Assembly (NCBI GenBank): GCA_027485485.1
Contig: JAIXQY010000155.1
Span: 1-34,815 of the forward strand
Length of the DNA stretch: 34,815 nt
From: Sphingomonadales bacterium
GTDB lineage: Bacteria > Pseudomonadota > Alphaproteobacteria > Sphingomonadales > Sphingomonadaceae
Direction of reading: 5' to 3'
Shown here: piece by piece, positions 22,099 through 34,815 of the stretch
How positions within the stretch are numbered: position 1 is the stretch's first letter
Layout: each line of letters opens with the position of its first letter
Notes under the pieces: model-generated
The model's input: the letters and a program-made list of their open reading frames with translations, nothing else
Told to the model about the DNA's origin: nothing
Database searches by the model: none
Translations under genes and position numbers: made by a program

Positions 22099-23121
22099 AT
22101 GTCGGCACGCATCCCCTTCCCGTTCACCGCCATTGTTGGCCAGGCCGAAATGAAGCAGGCGCTGTTGCTCGCCGCTGTTGAACCGCGCCTGGGCGGGGTG
22201 ATGGTGTTTGGCGATCGCGGCACCGGCAAATCCACCGCCGTGCGCGCCCTGGCCGGCCTGTTGCCGCCGATGAAGGTGGTGCCCGGCTGCCGATATCTGT
22301 GCGCACCCGATGATCGCAGCCCCTGCATCGAAGGCTGCCGCGAGAAGGCCGGCAAGCGCATCGAAGAGGCCAATGTGCCGTTCGTCGATCTGCCGCTGGG
22401 CGCCACCGAAGACCGGGTGGTGGGCAGCCTTGATCTGGAACGCGCGCTGGCCACCGGCGAGAAGCGCTTTGAGCCCGGCCTGCTGGCCAAGGCCAATCGC
22501 GGGTTCCTGTACATCGATGAAATCAACCTGCTCGAAGATCATCTGGTCGATCTGCTGCTCGACGTGGCGGTTTCGGGCACCAATGTCGTGGAGCGTGAGG
22601 GCCTGTCGATCCGCCACCCGGCGCGCTTCATCCTGGTGGGCAGCGGCAACCCGGAAGAGGGCGAGTTGCGCCCGCAATTGCTTGATCGCTTTGGCCTGTC
22701 CGTCGATGTGCGCACCCCCACCGACATGGGCGACCGCATCGAGATCGTGAAACGCTGCGACCGGTTCGATCGCGATCCGGCCAGCTTTGTCGCCGAATTT
22801 GCCGGGCATGAGCAAAAGACGCTGGAAGCCATCGCCAAAGCGCGCAAGCTGTTGCCCAAGGTGCAGGTGGCCGACGAGATGCTGGGGCTGGGCGCGCAAC
22901 TCTGTTCGGCCGTGGGTGCCGACGGCCTGCGCGGTGAGCTGACCCTGCTGCGCGCCGCCCGCGCCCAGGCCGCATTGGCCGGCAAGAAGGAGGTGAAGCC
23001 CCACCATGTTGCCGAAGTGGCGACCATGGCGCTGCGCCACCGCCTGCGCCGCAACGTGCTGGACGACACCGGATCGACCAGCCGCATCACTCGCGCCATC
23101 GCGGAGCTGATCCCGGCATGA
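22099..23121 (+). CDS. bchI: Magnesium chelatase AAA+ ATPase subunit BchI
   Basis: BchI is the ATPase motor of Mg-chelatase and forms a double ring with BchD. From ATG 22099 (TAAGG 8 nt upstream) the protein has 340 residues, the family length. ATG 22078 is an alternative that adds seven residues; the longer frame to 21988 would run through the terminator hairpin. Walker A is GDRGTGKST (K44); the Walker B region is RGFLYIDEINLLEDHLVD. FPFTAIVGQAEMKQALLLAA and VVGSLDLERAL are typical. Its stop overlaps the bchD start (ATGA). Confidence 0.96.
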   Translation: MSARIPFPFTAIVGQAEMKQALLLAAVEPRLGGVMVFGDRGTGKSTAVRALAGLLPPMKVVPGCRYLCAPDDRSPCIEGCREKAGKRIEEANVPFVDLPLGATEDRVVGSLDLERALATGEKRFEPGLLAKANRGFLYIDEINLLEDHLVDLLLDVAVSGTNVVEREGLSIRHPARFILVGSGNPEEGELRPQLLDRFGLSVDVRTPTDMGDRIEIVKRCDRFDRDPASFVAEFAGHEQKTLEAIAKARKLLPKVQVADEMLGLGAQLCSAVGADGLRGELTLLRAARAQAALAGKKEVKPHHVAEVATMALRHRLRRNVLDDTGSTSRITRAIAELIPA

Positions 23122-24920
23122 ATACTCCCCTCCCGCCTGCGGGAGGGGTTGGGGGTGGGCAGTCCCCGGCCCCGGCCGAGGATCCGTCAGGCGAACGCTG
23201 GGCGATGGCGCTGTCTGCCATCGATATATTGGTCGCCAGCGCGGGCACCATCGGCGGCATCATGCTGCGCGCCCGGCCCGGCCCGGTGCGCGATGCCTGG
23301 ACCGATGCGCTGGCGCTGGTGATGCCCACGCGGCGCCTGCCGGCCAGCGCCGATGCCGAAGGGCTGGATGGCGGGCTCGACCTCACCGCGACGCTGGCCA
23401 GCGGCCGGCCGGTGCACCGCGCCGGCATCCTGGCCGATGCCCATGGCAAGGCGCTGCTGGTACCGATGGCCGAGCGGCTAAACCCCAGCCTGGCCGCGCG
23501 GCTGGCCACCGCCATTGATGATGGCTGCCCGCCGCTGGTGCTGTTTGACGAAGGCGACCCTGACGATCCGGAGCGGGAACGGCTGCCCGCCGCGCTGATG
23601 GACCGGCTGGCCATCCACATCGATCTGAACAGCGTGCGGCTGGACATGGCGGCGCTGATCGCCGGCGATGCCCCGCCGCCGCCGCTGGCGATGCTGGCCG
23701 AGCCCGGCGCCGTGGCCAAGGATCCGGAAACCGCGCTGGCCGTGGCAGCAGCCAGCCTGGGCATCGCCTCCATCCGGGCACCGATCATGGCGGTGCGCGT
23801 GGCGCGCGCCCATGCGCGGGCGGATGGCAGGGCTGATACGATCGAGCAGCTGCGCGAGGCTGACATGGCTGCCGCCGCCGCGCTGGTGCTGGGCCCGCGC
23901 GCCACGCGGCTGCCGCCGCCACCGCCGGAGGAAGAACAGCCACCTCCACCCGAAGAACCGCCACCGGACGAGCCACCGCCGCCACCGGAAGAACCACCGC
24001 CGCCAGCGGATGACACCCAAAGCAACGATCAGGAACAGCCGGAACCGCCGCCGGTCGACCCGACCGACATGATCCTGGATGCCGCGCAAACCGCGCTGCC
24101 GCCCGGCCTCCTCGATGCACTGGCAGCCGGCACCATGACCAAGGCGCCCAAATCTGCCGGTTCATCGGGGGCCAAGCAGAAAAGCATCACCAGCGGCCGC
24201 CCGGCCGGGGTGCGGCCGGGCATGCCGGGGCGCGGCGCGCGGCTGGCGCTCATTGAAACCATCAAGACGGCGGCGCCGTGGCAGAAGATCCGCCCGGCCC
24301 GCGATGATGGCCGGCTGGCGATCCGATCGGAGGATCTGCGCATCCGGCGCTTTGTCGCGCAAACCCAGTCCACGACGATTTTTGCTGTTGATGCAAGTGG
24401 TTCAGCCGCTTTCGCGCGGCTGGCCGAAGCCAAGGGCGCGGTGGAGCTGTTGCTGGCCGAAGCCTATGTGAAGCGCGCCGATGTGGCGCTGGTGTCGTTC
24501 CGCGGGCAGGAGGCGACGCTGGCGCTGCCGCCCACCCGCAGCCTGCCCCGCGCCAAGAAGGAGTTGGCAGGGCTGGCCGGCGGCGGGGGTACGCCGATTG
24601 CCGCCGGGCTGGATCTGGCGCGCAAGGTGGCGGAAAGTGAGCGCGGCAGGGGTCGCACGCCGCTGGTGGTGGTGCTCACCGATGGCCGGGCCAATGTTGG
24701 CGGCGGTGATGGCATCAGCCCGCAGGACGCGGCGCTGACCTCGGCGCGGGCGTTTCGGGCTGCGGGCATTGCTTGCGTCTTCATCGATTGCAGCCCGCGG
24801 CCACGGCCGCTGGGGGCAGAATTGGCCGCCGCGATGGGCGCGCGGTTGGTGACTCTGCCGCGTGTCGATGCCAAGGCGGTGGTGGCGGCGGTGAAGGCCG
24901 CAACTTCGGGGATGAGTTGA
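23118..24920 (+). CDS. bchD: Magnesium chelatase subunit BchD
   Basis: BchD is the non-catalytic AAA+ partner that assembles BchI hexamers and contacts BchH. The 600-residue protein has a degenerate AAA+ domain without a Walker A motif, a Pro/Glu-rich linker at about 266-313, and a C-terminal von Willebrand A domain. The MIDAS motif is D425-A-S-G-S (FAVDASGSAAF), with LTDGRANVGGGDG later. The first 20 residues (MNTPLPPAGGVGGG...) are encoded by a palindromic repeat that seems to have landed at the start of the gene; the family-like sequence begins near ERWAMALSAIDIL. The start overlaps the bchI stop by 4 bp, and the end overlaps bchO in TGATG. Confidence 0.95.
   Translation: MNTPLPPAGGVGGGQSPAPAEDPSGERWAMALSAIDILVASAGTIGGIMLRARPGPVRDAWTDALALVMPTRRLPASADAEGLDGGLDLTATLASGRPVHRAGILADAHGKALLVPMAERLNPSLAARLATAIDDGCPPLVLFDEGDPDDPERERLPAALMDRLAIHIDLNSVRLDMAALIAGDAPPPPLAMLAEPGAVAKDPETALAVAAASLGIASIRAPIMAVRVARAHARADGRADTIEQLREADMAAAAALVLGPRATRLPPPPPEEEQPPPPEEPPPDEPPPPPEEPPPPADDTQSNDQEQPEPPPVDPTDMILDAAQTALPPGLLDALAAGTMTKAPKSAGSSGAKQKSITSGRPAGVRPGMPGRGARLALIETIKTAAPWQKIRPARDDGRLAIRSEDLRIRRFVAQTQSTTIFAVDASGSAAFARLAEAKGAVELLLAEAYVKRADVALVSFRGQEATLALPPTRSLPRAKKELAGLAGGGGTPIAAGLDLARKVAESERGRGRTPLVVVLTDGRANVGGGDGISPQDAALTSARAFRAAGIACVFIDCSPRPRPLGAELAAAMGARLVTLPRVDAKAVVAAVKAATSGMS
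23127..23160. repeat. GC-rich palindromic repeat inside the start of bchD
   Basis: CCCCTCCCGC (23127-23136) and GCGGGAGGGG (23139-23148) form a perfect 10-base palindrome with a 2-base loop, followed by TTGGGGGTGGGC. This resembles an intergenic palindrome found many times in sphingomonad and related genomes. Here it lies in frame, four codons after the bchD start, and encodes PLPPAGGVGGGQ. No second copy is seen in the window. Family membership is from memory and needs a genome search. Confidence 0.65.
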
Positions 24921-25804
24921 TGCGCTGGGATATTGATGGCCGGCATGTGCCGCACCAGGACTGGAGCCGCTTTGTCAGCGCCGGCGGCCTGAACTGGCAT
25001 GTGCAGGAAACCGGCCCGGCGGATGCGCCGGTGCTGCTGCTGATCCACGGCACCGGGGCCAGCACCCACAGTTTTGCCGGGCTTGCCCCCTTGCTGGCGC
25101 CGCATTTCCGGCTGGTGATCCCCGATCTGCCCGGCCATGGCTTCACCGGCAAGCTGAACGCGCCCGATCCCGATGGCGTGGCCAAGGCGGTGGCAGCGCT
25201 GATGCACGAACTGGGCGCGGCGCCCGCGATCATCCTGGGCCACAGCGTGGGGGCGGCGATTGCCTTCATGGTGGTGGCGCGCGGGCTGCTGCAGCCGCAG
25301 GCGGTGGTGGCGCTGGGCGGCGCGCTGCTGCCGTTCGAAGGGGTGGGCAAAGCCTATCCGGGGCTGGCCAAGGCCTTGTTTGTCAACCCGTTCATGCCGG
25401 CGCTCTTTTCCTTTTCCACCCGTTTCCAGTCCATGCCCGATCTGCTCGGCCGCTGGACGGGATCACGTTCCAGCCGCGACCAGGTGGCGCATTATGAACG
25501 CCTATTCCGCGACACCAGCCACACCGCCGGCGCGTTGGCCTTGATGGCGCATTGGGATCTGGACACGATCGAACGCAGCATCGCCGGCGTCAAATGCCCG
25601 GTGCTGCTGCTGCATGGGGAGCGGGACAGCACCGTGCCGCCGTCCACCAGCCACACCGTGGCGCGCCGGCTGGAACGCCACGGCGTGCAGGCCGTGCACC
25701 GCGGCCTGCCCGGCCTGGGCCATCTGGCCCATGAGGAAGCGCCCGGCGTGCACGCCCAGGCGGTGCTGGAGTTTGCGCAGGCGGTTGGCGTGCTGCCGCC
25801 TTAA
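24920..25804 (+). CDS. bchO: BchO, alpha/beta hydrolase of the Mg-chelatase operon
   Basis: BchO is a conserved alpha/beta-hydrolase-fold protein encoded with bchID in purple bacteria; its exact reaction is not settled, but a role at the Mg-chelatase step is assumed. ATG 24920 overlaps the bchD stop, giving 294 residues. Fold marks are LLLIHGTGASTHSF (oxyanion region), the nucleophile elbow GHSVGAA, HGERDSTVPP with the acid, and a late LGHLAHEE with the His. The frame extends upstream in bchD but that is a shadow. The TAA stop shares the bases TTAA with the stop of the convergent cupin gene. Confidence 0.9.
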   Translation: MRWDIDGRHVPHQDWSRFVSAGGLNWHVQETGPADAPVLLLIHGTGASTHSFAGLAPLLAPHFRLVIPDLPGHGFTGKLNAPDPDGVAKAVAALMHELGAAPAIILGHSVGAAIAFMVVARGLLQPQAVVALGGALLPFEGVGKAYPGLAKALFVNPFMPALFSFSTRFQSMPDLLGRWTGSRSSRDQVAHYERLFRDTSHTAGALALMAHWDLDTIERSIAGVKCPVLLLHGERDSTVPPSTSHTVARRLERHGVQAVHRGLPGLGHLAHEEAPGVHAQAVLEFAQAVGVLPP

Positions 25805-26277
25805 GGCATCGGCACTTTCACGCTAATGAGCACCAGCCGGCCTTCCACGCTGGGAATCCAGTGCGGCACGCCCGATGGCACCACGATCATGTCCCCCGCT
25901 GCCACCCGCCGGCTGTTGCCGCCGCTGATGCCGCTGCCGCTTTCGTTGGCGGCATCAACCGCTCGGGCCGCATCCAGCGTGCCGCCGGTGACCAGCTGGC
26001 CGGCGCCTGACACAACATGGAAGATTTCGGCCTGGGTCTTGTGCACGGCCGCGGGCGCACCGGCCTGGCGATATTCCAGCACGGCGCGATGCGGGCCAAA
26101 GCCGAGCAGCGGCAGCGCCAGCAGCGGCTGGCCGGGCTTGATGGCGGCGGCGGCCTTGTCGGCCAGCGCGGCGATTTCGGCGGCGGTGGCGGCCGGCAGC
26201 GGGGCCGGTTCGGCCGCCATGGCGGTTCCGGCGATCATTGTGGCCATCAGCATGGCCAGCACACGCATGGACATCAT
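25801..26277 (-). CDS. Exported cupin-domain protein
   Basis: The 158-residue protein begins with a signal peptide (RVLAMLMATMIAGTAMAAEP) and then a single cupin barrel: VLEYRQAGAPAAVHKTQAEI, FHVVSGAGQLVTGG and VAAGDMIVVPSGVPHWI. The His and Glu positions could bind a metal. ATG 26277 is used because GGAG lies just upstream; GTG 26280 and ATG 26274 are alternatives. It is convergent with bchO, with overlapping stops, and lies 21 bp after an enoyl-CoA hydratase-like gene. Reaction unknown; a sensory, isomerase or dioxygenase role cannot be separated. Confidence 0.82.
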   Translation of the reverse strand: MMSMRVLAMLMATMIAGTAMAAEPAPLPAATAAEIAALADKAAAAIKPGQPLLALPLLGFGPHRAVLEYRQAGAPAAVHKTQAEIFHVVSGAGQLVTGGTLDAARAVDAANESGSGISGGNSRRVAAGDMIVVPSGVPHWIPSVEGRLVLISVKVPMP

Positions 26278-26298
26278 CACTCTCCTGCAGATGGCGGT

Positions 26299-27119
<821 letters not shown>

Positions 27120-27120
<1 letters not shown>

Positions 27121-27839
27121 CAGCCATCCTCGGGCAGCAGATCAATCCCGCAAGCATGCGCCGGCGCCTTCAGCCCTGCAACCCTGATTGCCGACAGGCC
27201 CTCCCCGCGATCATCGCGGATGGGGCCCACATCGATATGGCCATGATCGAGCCGGAAGCGATAATGGTCCCCATGTTGTTCCCAGGGCCGCGCCAGCACC
27301 GCGCTCCAGCGGCTGACGAGATCGGCCGGATTGTCCGCCGCCAATTCCGCGCCGGTGATGGCCAGATCATGACGGCAGGCCCGCTGCCAATCCGGGCCGG
27401 CCCAGGCATAGCTGCCCAGCAGCGCCGGGTTGGGGCCGTGGCGATCGATGGAGAGCAGGCAGCCGCCGGTGTCGCGCGGGTGCAGATGCAGGGCGGTGGC
27501 CTGCTGGCCGTGGTGATCAACGGTCAGATCCTCCACGATGCGCCGGCCCAGCATGGTCATGCGCAGGCGCACGGCCGCGATATCATCGGTATCAAGGATG
27601 ATCATGTAACCGGTGGGGCCACCGCGCCGATCAAGATAGCGGCCGGCGGTGGTGCCCGGCCGGGTGGGTGCCAACGCTTCGAGGAAGGTGCCGCCCAGCG
27701 CCCACAAGGCATTTTCCAGGCCATATTTGCCCACGCCCGGATCGTGATAACAGGGCGTTGTGCCCAGCAATTCATTGAACGCGGCCTGTTGTGGAGCCAA
27801 ATCTGGCGCCACCACGGCAATCTGGCGCAAACGCAACAC
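27120..27839 (-). CDS. VOC-fold (glyoxalase-like) protein
   Basis: The 239-residue protein begins with LRLRQIAVVAPDLAPQQAAF, a typical glyoxalase/VOC first strand and helix, and continues with FNELLGTTP, GYMIILDTDDIAAVRLRMTM and LHLHPRDTGGCLLSID. Two betaalphabetabetabeta modules are likely. The start is GTG 27839; a longer form from GTG 27875 would add 12 residues. It overlaps the next gene by 4 bp. VOC proteins include lyases, epimerases and dioxygenases. The pairing with a crotonase suggests acyl-CoA chemistry, but no specific reaction can be named. Confidence 0.75.
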
Positions 27840-28009
27840 GACCCTGTTCCCCCTGTGGAGATATTTCCCTCGCACCGTGCCTTACGCGGGCAGACCCCTT
27901 CGCCCTCATCACAATGAACCCGCGCACCGCGATGATCAATGGCGCGCCAGATTGACGCCGCAAGGCTGGCCTGCCACCTTCCGGCCATCAGAAGCTGTGG
28001 GAATTCAAC

Positions 28010-31000
28010 ATGAACACGACATGCCTGGCCGGAAGCGGCCTGCTGGCCTTGGGTATGGCCATGGCGGCGCAGGCGGCGAGCCCTCAGCGCCTGCTGCAGA
28101 GCCCGGTGATGAGCGCCAGCCATCTGGCCTTTGTGTCGGGCGGCGATATCTGGGTGGCGCCGCGCGGCGGAGGTAAGGCCACGCGCATCACCAGCGGCAT
28201 CGGCATCGAACAGGCACCCAGCCTCTCCCCCGATGGCCAGACCATCGCCTTCACCGGCGAATATGATGGCAACACCGATGTGTTCACCGTGCCGGTGGCC
28301 GGCGGCGTGCCCAAGCGCCTGACCTTCCACCCTTCGGCCGATCATGCCGTGGGCTGGAGCCCGGATGGGACGCGGGTGATCTTCCGGTCAAACCGCGACG
28401 CGGCCAGCCGTTACACCCGCCTGTGGCAGGTGAATGCCGGCGGCGGCGCGGCCAGCGCCTTGCCGCTGCCGATGGCGGCGGCGGGCATGATGGCACCGGA
28501 TGGCAAATCCATTGCCTACACCCCGCAGGAGCAGGGTTTTTCCTTCAACCACACCCGCTACACCGCCTGGGGCAATTATCGCGGCGGGTTGACCGGCGCG
28601 GTGTGGATCACCAGCTTCGACGGCCTGAAAACCCGGAAGGTGCCGCAGGACGGTGGGGCGGATTTCGCACCGGTGTGGCTGGGTGGCCAGGTCTATTTCC
28701 TGTCGGGCCGCAAGGGGCCGGTGAGCGTGTATCGCTTCGATCCGGCCAGTGGGCAGACGGTTTTGGTGTGGCAGAACCGCGGGCCGGACATCCGCAGCCT
28801 TGCGACCGACGGCAAGGCCCTGGTGTTCGACCGGTTGGGCACAATCCACACGCTGGTGCCCGGCGAAGAGCCCAAGCCGATCAGCATCGATCTGGATGGC
28901 GACATGCCCGATGTGCGCCCGCGCGTGGCCAGCGCCGCCACTGAAGTGCGCGCCGCCGCGCTTTCGCCGACCGGGCTGCGCGTGGCGGTGGAAGCCCATG
29001 GCGAGATCATCAGCCTGCCGGTGAAGGAGGGCATCACCCGCACCATCACCGCCACACCCGGCACCATGGAGCGCACGCCAACATGGAGCCCGGATGGCCA
29101 GTCCATCGCCTATTTCAGCGACGCAGGCGGGCTTTATGCCCTGCATGTGGCCAACCAGCAGGGTGCGGACAAGGCCGTGAAAACCTATGCGCTGGCGCCG
29201 GAGCCGGCCTATTATTTCAACCCGAAATGGTCGCCCGACGGCAAGCGCATCGCCTTTCAGGACAATCGGCTGAACACCTGGATTCTCGACCTTGGCACCG
29301 GCAAGCTGGTGGCCGCCGGGCCGGCCGATGAATTTGGCGGCTTTGCGGCCGGTTCCAGCGGCATGGCCTGGTCCCCCGATTCGGCCTGGTTCGTCTATGC
29401 CCGCACCAGCGGCAATCATTTCCCTGTGCTGATGCTGCACGAAGTGGCGACAGGGAAGGTGACGCAGATCACCGATGCCATGGCGATGTCCAGCGATCCG
29501 GCCTTTGATCGCGATGGCAAATATCTCTATTTCCTCGCCAGCAACAATGGCGGCGGCACCATCTATCCGCTTGATATGTCGAGCGATGTCTATCAGCCCA
29601 ATCGCAGTGTCTATGCGATTGCGCTGAACGCCGGCACGGCATCGCCGCTGGCGCCGGAACTGGGTGATGAAAAGCCGCCAGCGCCCGCCGCCGCTCCGGA
29701 AAAGGCCGATACCAGGAAGCCGGCCCAAAGCTCTGCAAAGCCGGCCGCCGCGCCGGCCACATCGCCGATCAAGATCGATCTGGCCGGCCTGTCACTGGAT
29801 CAGATCGCCCGCCGCACGGTGGTGCTGCCGCTGCCGGCCGCCGATTATCGCAATCTGGAAGCCGGCAAGGGCGGCGTGCTCTGGGTGTTGAAGGCCAATG
29901 AGGCGCTGGATCTTGATGGCGACGAACCGCCCGGCGCGTCGCTGATCCGCTGGACGCTGGAGGGCAAGAAGAGCGAGACGCTGCTCGACAAGGCCCAGAG
30001 CTTCAGCCTGTCGGCCGATGGGTCAAAGCTGCTGGTGCGCACGCCCGGCCCTGTGCCGGCCTGGCTGGTCGCCGATGCCAGCAAGCCGATCAAGCCCAGC
30101 GACCCCGATGTGAAGCTGAAAACCGATGGCCTGATGGTGCGCATCGATCCGGCCGCGGAATGGGCGCAGATGTACCGGGAAATCTGGCGGGTGCAGCGCG
30201 CCTATTTCTATGATCCCAATTTCCACGGCTATGATGTGGCCGGCGCGGAAAAGGCGCTCAGCGCCTATCTGCCGGGCATCCAGTCGCGCGGCGACTTGAA
30301 CTATCTGTTCCACGAAGCGCTCACCGGCTTTTCCATCGGCCATTTGCGCGGCGGTGGCGGCGCCATCCCGGCGGCCAAGCGCGTGCCGGGCGGGCTGTTG
30401 GGTGCCGATTACGAGATCCGCGATGGCCGCTGGTGCCTGGCGCGCATCCTCACCGGCGAAAGCTGGTATCCGCAGGCCAAGCCGCCGTTGGCGCGGCCGG
30501 GGCTGGACGTGAAGGCCGGCGATTGCATCACCGCCATCAATGGCGCAGACGTGCGCGGCGACGAGGATATCCAGCGCCATCTGGAAGGCACGGCGAACAG
30601 CCCGGTCATCCTCACCATCGCGCGCGCCGGCGCTGCTCCACGTGAGGTGACGGTGGTGCCGGTGGACACCGAATCCGGCCTGCGCCAGGTCGATTGGATC
30701 GAAGGCAACCGCCGCCGTGTTGACCGGCTGTCGGGCGGCAAATTGGGCTATGTCTATCTGCCCAACACCGGCGGGGCGGGCTTCACCAATTTCAACCGCT
30801 ATTATTTCGCCCAGACTGACCGGCAGGGCATGGTGATCGACGATCGCTTCAACGGCGGCGGCCAGGCGGCTGATTACATGATCGAGGTGATGAACCGCCG
30901 CCTTATCAGCTGGTGGCAGCCGCGTTATGGCCGGATTGACCGCACGCCGGCCGCCGCCGTGCTGGGGCCCAAGGTGATGCTGATCAACGAAGGCTCGGCC

Positions 31001-31360
31001 AGCGGCGGGGACATGCTGCCGTGGATGTTCCGGGATTTCAAACTGGGGCCGCTGGTGGGCAAGCGCACCTGGGGCGGCCTGGTTGGCATTGGCGGCATCC
31101 CGCCGTTGATGGACGGCGGCCAGCTCACCAGCCCGTCAGTCGGCTTCTTCTCGCCGCAGAGCGAGTGGGCAGTGGAGAATATCGGCGTGCCGCCCGATGT
31201 GGAGGTGGATCAGGAGCCCGCCGCGGTGATGGCCGGCGGCGACCCGCAGCTGGAAAAGGCGGTGGCGCTGGCCATGGAGGCCCTGGCCAAGAACCCGCCG
31301 CCAAGCCCCAAGCGCCCGCCCTTCCCGCTTTATGGGCCCGATGGCCCGATCAGGCGGTGA
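28010..31360 (+). CDS. Exported tricorn-like S41 family peptidase with beta-propeller
   Basis: The 1116-residue protein has a signal peptide (MNTTCLAGSGLLALGMAMAA, cut near AQA). TolB-type WD40/PD40 propeller repeats follow (SPDGQTIAFTGEYDGN, WSPDGTRVIFRSNRDA, WSPDGKRIAFQDNR). Then come an Ala/Pro/Lys linker near residues 550-585, a helical segment (WAQMYREIWRVQRAYFYDP), a PDZ domain (PGLDVKAGDCITAINGADV) and a C-terminal S41 protease domain. The likely nucleophile is S998 in NEGSASGGDM, by alignment with tricorn protease. RFNGGGQAADYMIEVMNRR is the preceding family block. It probably degrades peptides in the periplasm. The 134 bp upstream show no strong promoter. A tiny membrane-protein gene follows 4 bp later. 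Confidence 0.93.
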   Translation: MNTTCLAGSGLLALGMAMAAQAASPQRLLQSPVMSASHLAFVSGGDIWVAPRGGGKATRITSGIGIEQAPSLSPDGQTIAFTGEYDGNTDVFTVPVAGGVPKRLTFHPSADHAVGWSPDGTRVIFRSNRDAASRYTRLWQVNAGGGAASALPLPMAAAGMMAPDGKSIAYTPQEQGFSFNHTRYTAWGNYRGGLTGAVWITSFDGLKTRKVPQDGGADFAPVWLGGQVYFLSGRKGPVSVYRFDPASGQTVLVWQNRGPDIRSLATDGKALVFDRLGTIHTLVPGEEPKPISIDLDGDMPDVRPRVASAATEVRAAALSPTGLRVAVEAHGEIISLPVKEGITRTITATPGTMERTPTWSPDGQSIAYFSDAGGLYALHVANQQGADKAVKTYALAPEPAYYFNPKWSPDGKRIAFQDNRLNTWILDLGTGKLVAAGPADEFGGFAAGSSGMAWSPDSAWFVYARTSGNHFPVLMLHEVATGKVTQITDAMAMSSDPAFDRDGKYLYFLASNNGGGTIYPLDMSSDVYQPNRSVYAIALNAGTASPLAPELGDEKPPAPAAAPEKADTRKPAQSSAKPAAAPATSPIKIDLAGLSLDQIARRTVVLPLPAADYRNLEAGKGGVLWVLKANEALDLDGDEPPGASLIRWTLEGKKSETLLDKAQSFSLSADGSKLLVRTPGPVPAWLVADASKPIKPSDPDVKLKTDGLMVRIDPAAEWAQMYREIWRVQRAYFYDPNFHGYDVAGAEKALSAYLPGIQSRGDLNYLFHEALTGFSIGHLRGGGGAIPAAKRVPGGLLGADYEIRDGRWCLARILTGESWYPQAKPPLARPGLDVKAGDCITAINGADVRGDEDIQRHLEGTANSPVILTIARAGAAPREVTVVPVDTESGLRQVDWIEGNRRRVDRLSGGKLGYVYLPNTGGAGFTNFNRYYFAQTDRQGMVIDDRFNGGGQAADYMIEVMNRRLISWWQPRYGRIDRTPAAAVLGPKVMLINEGSASGGDMLPWMFRDFKLGPLVGKRTWGGLVGIGGIPPLMDGGQLTSPSVGFFSPQSEWAVENIGVPPDVEVDQEPAAVMAGGDPQLEKAVALAMEALAKNPPPSPKRPPFPLYGPDGPIRR

Positions 31361-31364
31361 GGCG

Positions 31365-31508
31365 ATGGAGATTCCGGTCGAGTATTACGGCCTGATCGAA
31401 GCCGGGGTGAGCCTGTTCGCCGTGCTGGCCTTTGTCGGCTGGCAATTGTGGACTTTGCGCGAAAAGCCGGGGGACAAGGTGGATGACGGCGAGGGCGGCA
31501 GCGACTGA
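31365..31508 (+). CDS. Small single-span membrane protein (47 residues)
   Basis: MEIPVEYYGLIEAGVSLFAV begins a 47-residue protein with one membrane helix (about 9-29), then a basic/acidic tail ending in DDGEGGSD. It starts 4 bp after the peptidase stop, with GAGG just before ATG 31365, and ends 13 bp before the convergent gyrB stop. A charged-tail, single-helix protein of this look is familiar beside peptidase or gyrB genes in sphingomonads, though this is from memory. No function is known. Confidence 0.65.
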   Translation: MEIPVEYYGLIEAGVSLFAVLAFVGWQLWTLREKPGDKVDDGEGGSD

Positions 31509-31521
31509 GCTGCGCCGCCGA

Positions 31522-34815
<3,294 letters not shown>

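Overview
The window is a GC-rich stretch of an alphaproteobacterial chromosome that carries most of the bacteriochlorophyll and reaction-centre assembly half of a photosynthesis gene cluster (PGC). The order bchG-ppsR-ppaA (minus strand) diverging from bchFNBHLM-puhABC-bciE-acsF-puhE-hemA (plus strand), the oxygen-dependent cyclase AcsF, the TonB-dependent receptor and the style of the flanking genes point to an aerobic anoxygenic phototroph. Sphingomonadales is the likely order. A relative of Sandarakinorhabdus or Polymorphobacter is possible, but the genus is a guess.

Layout. Positions 1-3299 (minus strand) hold the 3'-truncated bchG and the regulators ppsR and ppaA/aerR. Positions 3300-3585 are a divergent regulatory region with a direct repeat, a PpsR-like site and a TTGACA element. 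Positions 3586-12336 encode bchF, the dark-operative protochlorophyllide reductase subunits BchN, BchB and BchL, the large Mg-chelatase subunit BchH and the methyltransferase BchM, mostly with overlapping or nearly abutting ends. A 281-bp gap without a convincing gene (12337-12617) sits where many PGCs carry lhaA. Positions 12618-18112 hold puhA, puhB, puhC, bciE, acsF, puhE and hemA. A perfect PpsR palindrome (TGT-N12-ACA) lies inside the end of puhE, just upstream of hemA, and a strong terminator follows hemA.

Positions 18245-21972 form an unusual insert between hemA and bchI: an SbtA-type bicarbonate transporter, an overlapping PII-like regulator, and a TonB-dependent receptor ended by a hairpin. 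Positions 22099-25804 are bchI-bchD-bchO. The start of bchD contains an in-frame GC-rich palindrome of intergenic-repeat type.

The right side leaves the PGC: a minus-strand set (VOC protein, enoyl-CoA hydratase/isomerase, secreted cupin), a large exported tricorn-like S41 peptidase, a 47-residue membrane protein, gyrB, and the end of a POT-family peptide transporter that runs off the window.

How it works together: HemA makes 5-aminolevulinate; BchIDH inserts Mg into protoporphyrin IX; BchM methylates; AcsF with BciE closes ring E; BchNBL reduces ring D; BchF hydrates the 3-vinyl group; BchG attaches the tail. PuhA is the H subunit of the reaction centre and PuhB, PuhC and PuhE are assembly factors. 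PpsR and PpaA/AerR are expected to couple this to oxygen and light. The pufLM, crt, bchCXYZ and bchP genes are not in the window.
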